DNA of 22,929 bases from 2-12-FULL-41-17 sp964562855 (GTDB taxonomy: Bacteria; Patescibacteriota; Microgenomatia; Curtissbacterales; GWA2-41-24): contig CAZLVB010000011.1 of assembly GCA_964562855.1 (NCBI GenBank), positions 1 to 22,929 of the forward strand, in the 5' to 3' direction. Shown here in pieces: positions 1 through 5,715 of the stretch. The notes under the pieces are model-generated. The model worked only from the letters and a program-made list of their open reading frames with translations. It was not told the origin of the DNA and ran no database searches. Within the stretch, counting starts at the first letter, position 1; the number at the start of each line of letters is the position of its first letter. Position numbers and translations under genes: made by a program.

Positions 1-454
1 GCAAAAACCCTACCGCTATTTTGCCGTAAAGCGACTGTAAATCATGTTTTTCGGAAAGCAACTTAACAATAATAACCGTAGACGAAAAAGTTAAAGCCGT
101 CGCTATATAAATTGCAGGCACTGGGGCAAAACCCAAAGCACTAATAATTACAAAACCCACAAACGCCGTAAAGAGTATCTGCCCCAAACCTGTTAAAATT
201 GCTGCCTTACCTACGTATTTAAGATCTTCAATTTTTAACTCAATTCCTACCAAAAACAATAAAAACGCGATGCCGAAATTTGCCAAAACATCCAAAAAAG
301 CTTTATCAAAACTCTTAAAAACAGCAAAAATCGAAATGACGATTCCGGTAAAAATATAGGCAACAATCAAGGGTTGCTTGAGAAGTCTGGCAATTATTCC
401 AAAAACACTGGCTAAGACTAAAACGGTAGCTAACTGAAAAAAAAGGTTCTCCAT
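1..454 (-). CDS. Kef-type cation:proton antiporter, CPA2 family (N-terminal part, cut by window edge)
   Basis: Reading the minus strand from the ATG at 454 gives 151 residues without a stop up to the window edge. The protein starts MENLFFQLATVLVLASVFG and has about four to five hydrophobic segments, including KQPLIVAYIFTGIVI, LANFGIAFLLFLVGIEL and ATALTFSSTVIIVKLL. These match the N-terminal half of the Na+/H+ exchanger domain of CPA2 (KefB/KefC-like) proteins, inner-membrane monovalent cation/proton antiporters. The GIAFLLFLVGIEL and TFSSTVIIVKLL segments are the most diagnostic. The C-terminus is outside the window, so a regulatory TrkA-N domain cannot be judged. A perfect hairpin (455-473) abuts the start codon and no Shine-Dalgarno sequence is visible. 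The family call is solid; the transported ion is unknown. Confidence 0.85.
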   Translation of the reverse strand, partial: MENLFFQLATVLVLASVFGIIARLLKQPLIVAYIFTGIVISIFAVFKSFDKAFLDVLANFGIAFLLFLVGIELKIEDLKYVGKAAILTGLGQILFTAFVGFVIISALGFAPVPAIYIATALTFSSTVIIVKLLSEKHDLQSLYGKIAVGFL

Positions 455-492
455 GGCCAAGTCAAACTTGGCCCAACCGAGTCAGACTCGGT
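455..492. repeat. Two tandem hairpin repeats before the antiporter start
   Basis: Two adjacent perfect hairpins share one design. At 455-473, GGCCAAGT pairs with ACTTGGCC around CAA. At 476-492, ACCGAGT pairs with ACTCGGT around CAG. The stems differ by compensatory changes (A-T against G-C), so structure rather than sequence appears conserved. The first hairpin ends exactly where the minus-strand ATG at 454 begins. Confidence 0.7.
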
Positions 493-524
493 GGGCAGTA
501 CTCTAGTCAATTGTTAAATGCTTG

Positions 525-560
525 CCCCGCCAAGTCAAGCGTCAGCTTGACGAAGTGGGG
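525..560. repeat. Nested hairpin repeat
   Basis: Inner stem GTCAAGC (534-540) pairs with GCTTGAC (545-551) around GTCA. Outer CCCC (525-528) pairs with GGGG (557-560). It lies just beyond the stop codon of the pseudouridine synthase gene. The inner part GCCAAGTCAAGC resembles the 455-473 hairpin. It could act as a bidirectional terminator-like structure, but there is no T-run. Confidence 0.6.
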
Positions 561-1412
561 TCAGTTGTCAATCCTTCGACGAAACTCAGGATGACCCTGA
601 GTGATAATCGAACGGGTCAAGAAGCTTAAGACTTCTTCCAGTTCTTTTGGCAAGGGGCTTGTAAATTTTACGGCCTTTGAAGTCTTAGGATGCTTAAATT
701 CCAGCAACTGCGCATGTAAAAAAAGCCGCGGACACCAGCTTAAATCGAAAGCTAGAAGCTTTCTTGGAGCATACAGCCGATCAGACACCACCGGATGGCC
801 AATACTTTTTAGGTGAACTCTTAGCTGATGAGTTCTGCCTGTTTTTGGAAAAACCGAAAGCAGCGTGTAGCTTTTTGCATGAATTTGCAAATATCGAATC
901 CTTGCGCGAGTCAACTTTAGGGGTTCAACCCCTAAAGGGGTCGGACCCCTAAAAAAGTTGTGTTGCAAATAACTAGCAACTTTGAAGTCTGTCCTTGCTT
1001 CCCTGCCTTCGGCTGATCGACGATCAGCAATCCCGAATTTCCCCAACTTGATTCGAGTTAATCGTGACTCAATAGTTCCCGTTTCCCCCTTGATCAACCC
1101 ATGAACCAAGGCTGTATATTCTTTCTTAACTTCTCTTGCCTTAAACTGTGCCTGAAGAAAATCAAAAGCTTTTTGTGTCTTGGCAACCAAAAGCAGTCCG
1201 GACGTTTCCCGGTCCAGCCGGTGAACAATCCCCGCCCGTCCGCCAATATTAGGATCCGACCCTTTCGGTAAGCTCGCCTTAAAATAATCAAATAGTTCGT
1301 CTTGGAGGGTCGGACCCTTGACAGTTTCAGCCCTATTAACCACTAACCCCGCTGGCTTATCGACCACCAAAATCTGCTCATCCTCAAAGACAACTTTTAA
1401 ATCCCCGCTCAT
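561..1412 (-). CDS. rluD: RluA/RluD-family 23S rRNA pseudouridine synthase
   Basis: 283 residues. It converts uridine to pseudouridine in structured RNA, most likely 23S rRNA. The catalytic block HRLDRETSGLLLVAKT places the catalytic Asp at residue 67. VVDKPAGLVVN near the N-terminus and KTGRTHQLRVHL near residue 195 are the other family motifs. No N-terminal S4 domain is present. About 25-30 extra residues (roughly 150-178, containing GPTPLGVEPLK) lie before the YTLLSVFPKTGRTHQ strand and are encoded by a palindromic element at 912-960. The C-terminal 14 or so residues are also repeat-derived. Its ATG overlaps the lspA stop (ATGA, 1409-1412), so it is the last gene of the lgt-like/dksA-like/lspA operon. 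The exact RNA target (RluD, RluC or other) cannot be assigned. Confidence 0.88.
   Translation of the reverse strand: MSGDLKVVFEDEQILVVDKPAGLVVNRAETVKGPTLQDELFDYFKASLPKGSDPNIGGRAGIVHRLDRETSGLLLVAKTQKAFDFLQAQFKAREVKKEYTALVHGLIKGETGTIESRLTRIKLGKFGIADRRSAEGREARTDFKVASYLQHNFFRGPTPLGVEPLKLTRARIRYLQIHAKSYTLLSVFPKTGRTHQLRVHLKSIGHPVVSDRLYAPRKLLAFDLSWCPRLFLHAQLLEFKHPKTSKAVKFTSPLPKELEEVLSFLTRSIITQGHPEFRRRIDN
571..601. repeat. Dispersed palindromic repeat covering the 3' end of rluD
   Basis: On the minus strand, ATCCT pairs with AGGAT across a tandem GA/GA mismatch (571-592). An alternative stem CTCAGG/CCTGAG uses 585-601. The sequence belongs to the same imperfect-palindrome family as the copies at 13707-13723 and 21502-21520. 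It is translated: it supplies the last residues (ITQGHPEFRRRIDN) of the pseudouridine synthase, past the point where family members normally end. Confidence 0.65.
912..960. repeat. In-frame palindromic element inside rluD
   Basis: Outer stem CAACTTT (912-918) pairs with AAAGTTG (954-960). Inside are two hairpins: TTTAGGGG/CCCCTAAA (916-936) and AGGGG/CCCCT (936-950). The 38-nt core 916-953 matches, in the opposite orientation, the element at 18792-18830 in ychF with only a few differences. Shorter GGGTCGGACCC-like matches occur in the same gene at 1251-1265 and 1306-1318. Confidence 0.8.
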
Positions 1413-1825
1413 AACTTATCTTTCTTAAGAGGTAACAATTGATACAAAAGTATTAAAGCACCCACAGTAATTGAAAGATCTGCCAGATTAAAACTCGTCG
1501 GCCAGAGTGGAATTTCTATAAAATCCCTCACACAGCCAACTGTCAAACGATCAGCTAAATTAGAAATTCCTCCGGCAAAAATCAAGGCCAGTCCTGCTTC
1601 ACTCAAAATCCTTTTTTCTCTGCAAAATAGGTAAAATATCAGGGCAAGAATAACAATTGAGAAAAAAATCCCGAACTGATCCGGCAAGCTGACCCCAAAG
1701 GCAATTCCCTTATTGCAAGAAGTTGACCAATTAAAAGAAGCGTAATTTTTGCTGATTTGATCAAGAAGAATTACAAAAGTGCCAAGAAGCGCCAGTCTAG
1801 CTTTTTGCCTCAAGTTCCCCTTCAC
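1409..1825 (-). CDS. lspA: Lipoprotein signal peptidase II
   Basis: 138 residues, a short integral-membrane aspartyl protease that removes the signal peptide from prolipoproteins. Four hydrophobic segments are visible. The family motifs are LLDQISKN (from residue 21), NKGIAFG (38-44), GGISNLADRLTVGCVRDFI and FNLADLSI. The two catalytic aspartates should be Asp92 (ADRL) and Asp116 (NLAD). The start used is a GTG at 1825, inside the preceding DksA-like gene (29-nt overlap); an in-frame TTG four codons later is an alternative. Its stop overlaps the rluD ATG. The Lgt-like protein encoded two genes upstream makes this a plausible lipoprotein-maturation operon. Confidence 0.92.
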   Translation of the reverse strand: MKGNLRQKARLALLGTFVILLDQISKNYASFNWSTSCNKGIAFGVSLPDQFGIFFSIVILALIFYLFCREKRILSEAGLALIFAGGISNLADRLTVGCVRDFIEIPLWPTSFNLADLSITVGALILLYQLLPLKKDKL

Positions 1826-2147
1826 ACTTCATACAATAAATCGCCGCCGGCTTGACTTCAAGACGCTTGAAGTCAATTTTCTTTTTGCATCGCTCGCATA
1901 TCCCGTAAGTACCTTTTTGAATCTTACCCAAAGCTAGCTCTATTTCTTTCAAATCCTTTTTCAGTTTTTGTTCCAAAATCACTGCCTGTTCGTGTCCAAA
2001 CAACTGGGCAGCATCAGTCCCAGGCTCAACGATAATTGACCTGTCGGAATTAGAAAAAGGATCATCGCGCTTAATTCTTCTTAGAGCGCCCAAAACTGCA
2101 TTACGCTGGGCGACAACCTTAACTTTTAAATCACCGATTTTAATCAT
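1797..2147 (-). CDS. DksA/TraR-type C4 zinc-finger protein
   Basis: 116 residues. The C-terminal block GICERCKKKI...AIYCMKCE is a CxxC-17-CxxC zinc finger of the DksA/TraR class. The middle region (about residues 55-80, EQKLKKDLKEIELALGKI) is helical, as in the coiled coil that enters the RNA polymerase secondary channel in DksA. An aspartate pair at a coiled-coil tip cannot be recognised with certainty, so a true ppGpp/DksA-like role is only possible. Short DksA-like proteins are often linked to lspA in bacteria. The ATG overlaps the stop of the Lgt-like gene (ATGA, 2144-2147). Confidence 0.8.
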   Translation of the reverse strand: MIKIGDLKVKVVAQRNAVLGALRRIKRDDPFSNSDRSIIVEPGTDAAQLFGHEQAVILEQKLKKDLKEIELALGKIQKGTYGICERCKKKIDFKRLEVKPAAIYCMKCEGELEAKS

Positions 2148-3097
2148 TTTTTAACCTTAAAAACATTTACAAGCTCAACAAATCCCAAGTAGACCTCGAA
2201 AACTAAAAGCCTTAAAAGCAAGTAGACTGATCTTACTATAAAAAGAGGTACAAATAAAAGAGACTTGGCAATTCGCCCAGCCTCGTCAATCGATGTCAAT
2301 ACTCTCTTCGCTCTAAATACAGCAAGCAAGAAAAAAGCAAAGACTGTTTTGATATCATCCCTGATGTCTCTTTTTGCTAAAACGTACCATAAAATCAAGC
2401 CGAAAACTAAAATGGCAACCTCTAGCGCTGCACGCCAAGCTTGTTGACCTTGCGGTAACACTCCCCTGAAAGTGACAAGCCTGTCGAAAATAGCTACCGC
2501 AACCCCAAAAACAAGATAAAAACTGGCGAAAAATCCCGCGTACCGCTTCTTAACCGATAACCTTTTTATAACAAAGAAGAGCACAAAATAAAAAACAAAG
2601 TAGAAAAGGTAACGAGTTAAAAGCGGCACAGAAAGAGTAAATTTAAAAACACGAAAAGTTAAACTGCCCTCAATCAGGTTAGTACTAATCAATTTCGTCA
2701 AGTAATAAATCATTTGAATAAACACAAGCGGCGCCACAACCAGATCAAAAATCTGCAAAAAATTAGCCCGTTTTACCCTTAAATAAATAAAGGCCAAAAT
2801 CACCATGCCCAAAAGCGCTCCCAGAAAATCAAATCCCCGGTAAACATTGGCAAAAACTAACTTTTTAGCTGACCATTGATAAAAATCAGCTCTTATCAAA
2901 AAATCCAAGACCCTGCCACCAAGGACAGCGCCGATAGCAAAAATCACTACAGTGTCCAATACTTCTTCTGTATCCAAAAGTTCATGCCTGCCTGCCCGCC
3001 AGAACAAAAAAACTCCAATTAAAATTCCCAGTATCAAAAGCACAGGGCCGGGCCAGTCCGACAAAAAGCTAATCGTTGAAAAATTTACGGGAAACAT
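2144..3097 (-). CDS. Divergent Lgt-like (prolipoprotein diacylglyceryl transferase family) membrane protein
   Basis: 317 residues with about seven to nine hydrophobic segments. Residues about 18-125 follow the Lgt plan: LLILGILIGVFLFWRAGR, IGAVLGGRVLDFLI and YRGFDFLGALLGM. Lgt transfers diacylglycerol from phosphatidylglycerol to the lipobox cysteine. However, the HGGL motif carrying the essential His in characterised Lgt reads FLGALLG here, and the GRxxNxxxxE signature is not seen in the following segment (PLVFIQMIYYLTKLISTN). The C-terminal about 90 residues (from KRDIRDDIKTVFAFF) form an extra basic membrane-associated tail. It heads the operon with the DksA-like gene, lspA and rluD. It could be a lineage-specific active variant or a non-catalytic relative. 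Confidence 0.6.
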   Translation of the reverse strand: MFPVNFSTISFLSDWPGPVLLILGILIGVFLFWRAGRHELLDTEEVLDTVVIFAIGAVLGGRVLDFLIRADFYQWSAKKLVFANVYRGFDFLGALLGMVILAFIYLRVKRANFLQIFDLVVAPLVFIQMIYYLTKLISTNLIEGSLTFRVFKFTLSVPLLTRYLFYFVFYFVLFFVIKRLSVKKRYAGFFASFYLVFGVAVAIFDRLVTFRGVLPQGQQAWRAALEVAILVFGLILWYVLAKRDIRDDIKTVFAFFLLAVFRAKRVLTSIDEAGRIAKSLLFVPLFIVRSVYLLLRLLVFEVYLGFVELVNVFKVKK

Positions 3098-3115
3098 TGA
3101 AAGAAAATCCTGTTA

Positions 3116-3121
3116 ATCATA
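3116..3121 (-). promoter_or_regulatory. -10 box for the lgt-like/lspA/rluD operon
   Basis: The minus strand reads TGATATGAT, an extended -10. It lies 18 nt before the ATG at 3097 and predicts a leader of about 12 nt. A -35 is not clear (TTGCGT-like with short spacing). It is back to back with the plus-strand promoter. Confidence 0.5.
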
Positions 3122-3133
3122 TCAAAAGATTAG

Positions 3134-3163
3134 TAGACGCAACAACTCGCCTTATGTTATGAT
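3134..3163 (+). promoter_or_regulatory. Promoter for the DUF457-like gene
   Basis: The -10 is TATGAT at 3158-3163, with a weak -35 (TAGACG, 3134-3139) at 18-nt spacing. The predicted start is at about 3169-3170, where a GTG opens a 10-codon reading frame. Confidence 0.45.
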
Positions 3164-3168
3164 TGTTA

Positions 3169-3201
3169 GTGCGAACCAGAGTAATCTGGTTTTTTGAATG
3201 A
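3169..3201 (+). CDS. Possible 10-codon leader peptide with internal hairpin
   Basis: The GTG at 3169 sits at the predicted transcription start. It opens a frame encoding (M)RTRVIWFFE whose TGA (3199-3201) overlaps the ATG (3198-3200) of the next gene. The leader contains the perfect hairpin AACCAGA/TCTGGTT (3173-3190) followed by a T-run, which resembles an intrinsic terminator or attenuator. Translation of this peptide is inferred from position alone. Confidence 0.3.
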   Translation: MRTRVIWFFE

Positions 3202-3689
3202 CAGCTACAGCACACGCTTTGATTGGGGCAAGCCTCGCCGCCAGGATTACTAACCCCTACATAGGTATACCGCTTGCCATATTCTCACATTTTATTGCCG
3301 ATCTGGTCCCCCATTGGGACGCCGGCACAAATCACCGGCAAAAAAGCCTGATGCGGCTTCGCACTGAAGCTGCGCTTGATGTTCTTCTGGGGTTTGCTTT
3401 GGTTTTAATCCTATTTCGCAATTTTGCCCAAACCAATCCGGTTTATTTATTTTCGATGGTGATTGCCGCTCAGCTTCCGGATTGGATCGAGGCCCCTTCG
3501 TGGATGTTTGGCTTTAAGGTTCCGCCTTTCTCCTGGCTGGACTGGCTCGGCCACAAGCTGCAGACGCGCATGCAGCTTCCGTGGGGATTGGTAACTCAGG
3601 TAGTTTTGGTGGGGATTTTAGTTTTGACTTCAGTTGATATCGTAAGTGTCAGCCAAAATCTTCTGGCTGCACTAATACCCGCTTCTTAA
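3198..3689 (+). CDS. YdjM/DUF457-like membrane protein, predicted metal-dependent hydrolase fold
   Basis: 163 residues with about four membrane segments. The early motifs HALIGA (His6) and SHFIADLVPHWD (His31, Asp35, His39, Asp41), plus QLPDW (Asp95), match the His/Asp pattern of the DUF457/YdjM family. These are inner-membrane proteins annotated as putative metal-dependent hydrolases, and no substrate is established. The gene stands alone between divergent and convergent minus-strand genes and ends 9 bases before the efp stop. Its start codon overlaps the stop of a possible leader peptide. Confidence 0.65.
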   Translation: MTATAHALIGASLAARITNPYIGIPLAIFSHFIADLVPHWDAGTNHRQKSLMRLRTEAALDVLLGFALVLILFRNFAQTNPVYLFSMVIAAQLPDWIEAPSWMFGFKVPPFSWLDWLGHKLQTRMQLPWGLVTQVVLVGILVLTSVDIVSVSQNLLAALIPAS

Positions 3690-3698
3690 AGAGACTTT

Positions 3699-4259
3699 TT
3701 ATTTTGCCCGCTCGACATATTGACCGTTTCTTGTGTCGACCCGTATCAGTTCACCAGTTTTAATAAACAAGGGAACTTTGACTGTCAGCCCGTTTTCCAA
3801 AACCGCGTCTTTCTGCGCAGCGCCGGCAGTATTTCCGCGGGCCGAACCGCCGGTCTGAGTAACTTTATAATCGGCCATTTTAGGAATTTCGATATTGACG
3901 GGTTTGTCACCTATCAAAAAAAGTGTAACCTCCATTCCCTCCCTTAAAAACTTACCGATATCAGAAACCAACGATAAGGGGACGGCAAACTGCTCATAAC
4001 TTTGCATATCCATAAGATTACAGCCTTGTCCGTCCCTGTATAAATATTGGACGGTTTTGCGGTTTAAATTTACCTCTTGAACTTTTGCGCCTGTGATGAA
4101 GGATTTTTCAACTGTCGCCCCGCTTTCCAAATTTTTAACTTTAACCTTAACATTGCCGCTTCCCCTGCCCATTTTGATATGCTCGTAGGAAATCACAAAA
4201 AAGTATTGGCCCTTGTCTTCAAAGACTGTGCCTGATCTCAAGTCTGTTACAGAGATCAT
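3699..4259 (-). CDS. efp: Elongation factor P with arginine at the tip position
   Basis: 186 residues, the usual EF-P length. It is a three-domain beta-barrel protein that relieves ribosome stalling at proline stretches. The N-terminal KOW-like domain contains EHIKMGRGSGNVKVKVKNLESG and the C-terminal OB domain contains ENGLTVKVPLFIKTGELIRVDT. The tip residue that carries the modification in other bacteria (Lys34 in E. coli, Arg32 in the EarP group) is Arg32 here, followed by GSG. This rules out classic EpmA beta-lysylation and raises the question of rhamnosylation or no modification. The ATG overlaps the stop of the upstream NIF3 gene (ATGA), so both are probably transcribed from the promoter near 5264. 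Confidence 0.95.
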   Translation of the reverse strand: MISVTDLRSGTVFEDKGQYFFVISYEHIKMGRGSGNVKVKVKNLESGATVEKSFITGAKVQEVNLNRKTVQYLYRDGQGCNLMDMQSYEQFAVPLSLVSDIGKFLREGMEVTLFLIGDKPVNIEIPKMADYKVTQTGGSARGNTAGAAQKDAVLENGLTVKVPLFIKTGELIRVDTRNGQYVERAK

Positions 4260-5242
4260 CCTAGTTGGATTTTTTTAGAAGATTTTTTGCTGCGGCTTAT
4301 TCGAATCAATCCTGAAGCTGGAACAATTATAACTCCCCGCTTCTCAAGTTCATCAAGAAATAAGTTAGCCCCGATTGAATCCGAAACCATGTGCCCGGCG
4401 ATGATTAAGTTGATGTGATGTTTTTTCGCCTCTTCCCTGTGTTCTTCTGAAGTATGCATCGAAATGATTGTGCCCACTCCTGCCTGCGACAACTTCTCGT
4501 AAATTTCTTTAGCCCCCTCTGTTCCACCGGTGAACTCGGCAACAGCAACCTTGCCTGCTCTGTTTTTTTCGCTGCCGGTGTAAAGAGATGGACCTGCCTT
4601 AAACTTAATCGCCTGTTTATATTCAGGAATTGAACGTAAAATATCCAAAACGTCACCGACAGTTTCGTGATCCTTTTTTTCGAAAATATCGGCCATAAAG
4701 CGCCAACCCATGTTGTCCCAGACCGTATGAATACACATAAAAGGCATGCCTAAAAGTCTGGCCGCATCGACACTGCGGTAATGATTGGCAGGACCGATTT
4801 TTCGCCTTACCTCGCCAATTCTATCTGCCAAAACCCCTTCGGCAACATTAACTGGTACCCCGTATGAAGCCATTAAATCCACCTGTAGGTCCATCACTTC
4901 ATGAAGCGAGGAAAGAGCGCCGCCTGCCGGATGATGGGCAATCAGAAGATCAATATTTTCGCCTTTTTCGTTTAATCTATCTGCCAAAACTACTTCGCCT
5001 GCGTCAAAGTCTATACCGGCCATTACTTTCTTGACTGTCTTTTTCAAGTCACCGAATAAGACACGCGTGTCTGAATAAGGGTTTTTAAGAGATTCTAAAT
5101 CAAAATCTTCTTTCCTTTTGGCCGGCAATTCCTCATACTGTTTTTTTTGACGGGCTAAGTACTTTTTTACGCCATCTTTGCCGCGGGGATCGGCCTCGGT
5201 TCCTAATTTAATTGCCAGCTCGTAAATTTCACTAATAGTCAT
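4256..5242 (-). CDS. NIF3-family (DUF34) metal-binding protein
   Basis: 328 residues. The NIF3/YbgI/YqfO family binds two metals between an N-terminal and a C-terminal half. IAHHPAGG (His103-His104) and SMHTSEEHREEAKKHH...IAGHM (His263, Glu267, His284) match the two conserved metal-binding blocks. The family has a debated role as a GTP cyclohydrolase I-like or metal-trafficking protein, so the reaction is unknown. The N-terminal about 60 residues (KKYLARQKKQYEELPAKR) are charged and precede the conserved fold. It is the first gene of a two-gene unit with efp; the pairing is not one whose meaning I can state. Confidence 0.8.
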   Translation of the reverse strand: MTISEIYELAIKLGTEADPRGKDGVKKYLARQKKQYEELPAKRKEDFDLESLKNPYSDTRVLFGDLKKTVKKVMAGIDFDAGEVVLADRLNEKGENIDLLIAHHPAGGALSSLHEVMDLQVDLMASYGVPVNVAEGVLADRIGEVRRKIGPANHYRSVDAARLLGMPFMCIHTVWDNMGWRFMADIFEKKDHETVGDVLDILRSIPEYKQAIKFKAGPSLYTGSEKNRAGKVAVAEFTGGTEGAKEIYEKLSQAGVGTIISMHTSEEHREEAKKHHINLIIAGHMVSDSIGANLFLDELEKRGVIIVPASGLIRISRSKKSSKKIQLG

Positions 5243-5263
5243 TTGTCGAAATTAAGTGTTGTA

Positions 5264-5269
5264 ATTATA
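5264..5269 (-). promoter_or_regulatory. Extended -10 for the NIF3-efp unit
   Basis: The minus strand reads TGATATAAT, a consensus -10 with a TG extension. The predicted transcript start is near 5257, giving a leader of about 15 nt before the ATG at 5242. No Shine-Dalgarno sequence is visible. Confidence 0.6.
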
Positions 5270-5328
5270 TCAAGAGCAACAGGTGCAAGCTACTTTCAAG
5301 AATCCCACCGGAGCAAAAAGCCTGCTTG

Positions 5329-5412
5329 TGGCCGGGGAGGGAGTCGAACCCTCACGGAGTTGCCTCCATACGTTTTTGAGACGTAACTGTCTACCAATTC
5401 CAGCACCCAGCC
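5329..5412 (-). tRNA. tRNA-Leu (anticodon CAA)
   Basis: An 84-nt type II tRNA. Acceptor strands GGCTGGG (5406-5412) and CCCGGCC (5330-5336) pair over 7 bp with one T-G wobble. The D-arm is CTGGAATTGGTAGACAG and the anticodon stem is TACGT/ACGTA. The loop CTCAAAA has CAA in the anticodon position, decoding UUG. A long variable arm (GGAGGCAACTCC) and a T-arm with TTCGACT follow. The discriminator is A and CCA is not encoded, so CCA must be added. Two tRNA-Leu-like elements lie directly upstream on the same strand. Confidence 0.95.
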
Positions 5413-5522
5413 ATGGGTTTTAGTTCGCTTTGCTCACGTTTTTCTCACAGGTTCGAAAAAGGATACCTACGCGTCTGTCACTTCTTTGCAATGCAAAGAA
5501 CGACCCTTTCCGCCACCCGGCC
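5413..5522 (-). ncRNA. tRNA-Leu-like element B with hairpin in place of the D-loop
   Basis: The element starts GGCCGGGTGGCGGAA, a good tRNA-Leu acceptor strand plus D-arm. Where TTGG of the D-loop would be, it carries the hairpin TTCTTTGC/GCAAAGAA (5482-5500). It then resumes with CAGACGCG. No matching 3' half follows. Instead there are a TTTTTC/GAAAAA hairpin (5439-5460) and a small hairpin with a tandem GA mismatch (5423-5437). Its GGCCGGG would pair with the CCCGGCC acceptor strand of the neighbouring tRNA without any wobble. Transcription is inferred from the promoter upstream of element A. A decayed tRNA-Leu gene is the conservative reading. Confidence 0.5.
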
Positions 5523-5647
5523 ATTAATTATTCCCAAACAAACGTTTTATTTTCGCACAAGTGCTCAAATGTTTTTGCAGTGCAAAAAGGATTCGTAACT
5601 GTCTATCACTTCTTGCTCGCAAGAACGACTCCTTCCAGCACCCAGCC
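5523..5647 (-). ncRNA. tRNA-Leu-like element A with hairpin in place of the D-loop
   Basis: The first 15 bases (GGCTGGGTGCTGGAA) and a later block (TAGACAGTTACG) are identical to the true tRNA-Leu(CAA). Between them TTGG is replaced by a 27-nt segment containing the hairpin TTCTTGC/GCAAGAA (5610-5625). It then carries TTTTTGC/GCAAAAA (5572-5588). A third hairpin (5549-5570) has outer stem ATTT/AAAT, a tandem GA/GA mismatch and inner stem GCAC/GTGC. Elements A and B share this order of hairpins with different, compensated stem sequences. No 3' tRNA half is present. Confidence 0.5.
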
Positions 5648-5673
5648 ATGCCCAAGTGCCCAGAGAGATTTAA

Positions 5674-5679
5674 ATTATA
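5674..5679 (-). promoter_or_regulatory. Extended -10 promoter of the tRNA-Leu array
   Basis: The minus strand reads TTGGTATAAT, a perfect -10 with a TG extension. The predicted start is near 5667, 20 nt before element A. The order promoter, A, B, tRNA suggests one primary transcript. The -35 is weak (TTCGTT at 17 nt). Confidence 0.6.
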
Positions 5680-5715
5680 CCAAGAAAAATTGTATAAACG
5701 AAGATTAGGCGCACG

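Noticed and set aside
5413..5647. CRISPR array or T-box riboswitch in the tRNA-Leu upstream region
   Set aside because: There are only two copies with diverged sequence and no equal spacers. There is no T-box bulge sequence or terminator, and the downstream gene is a tRNA, not a synthetase.
5413..5708. Two plus-strand frames of 61 and 92 codons across the tRNA-like array
   Set aside because: They run antisense to structured tRNA-like sequence, have no family likeness and overlap each other. The hairpins and tRNA identity explain the sequence better.
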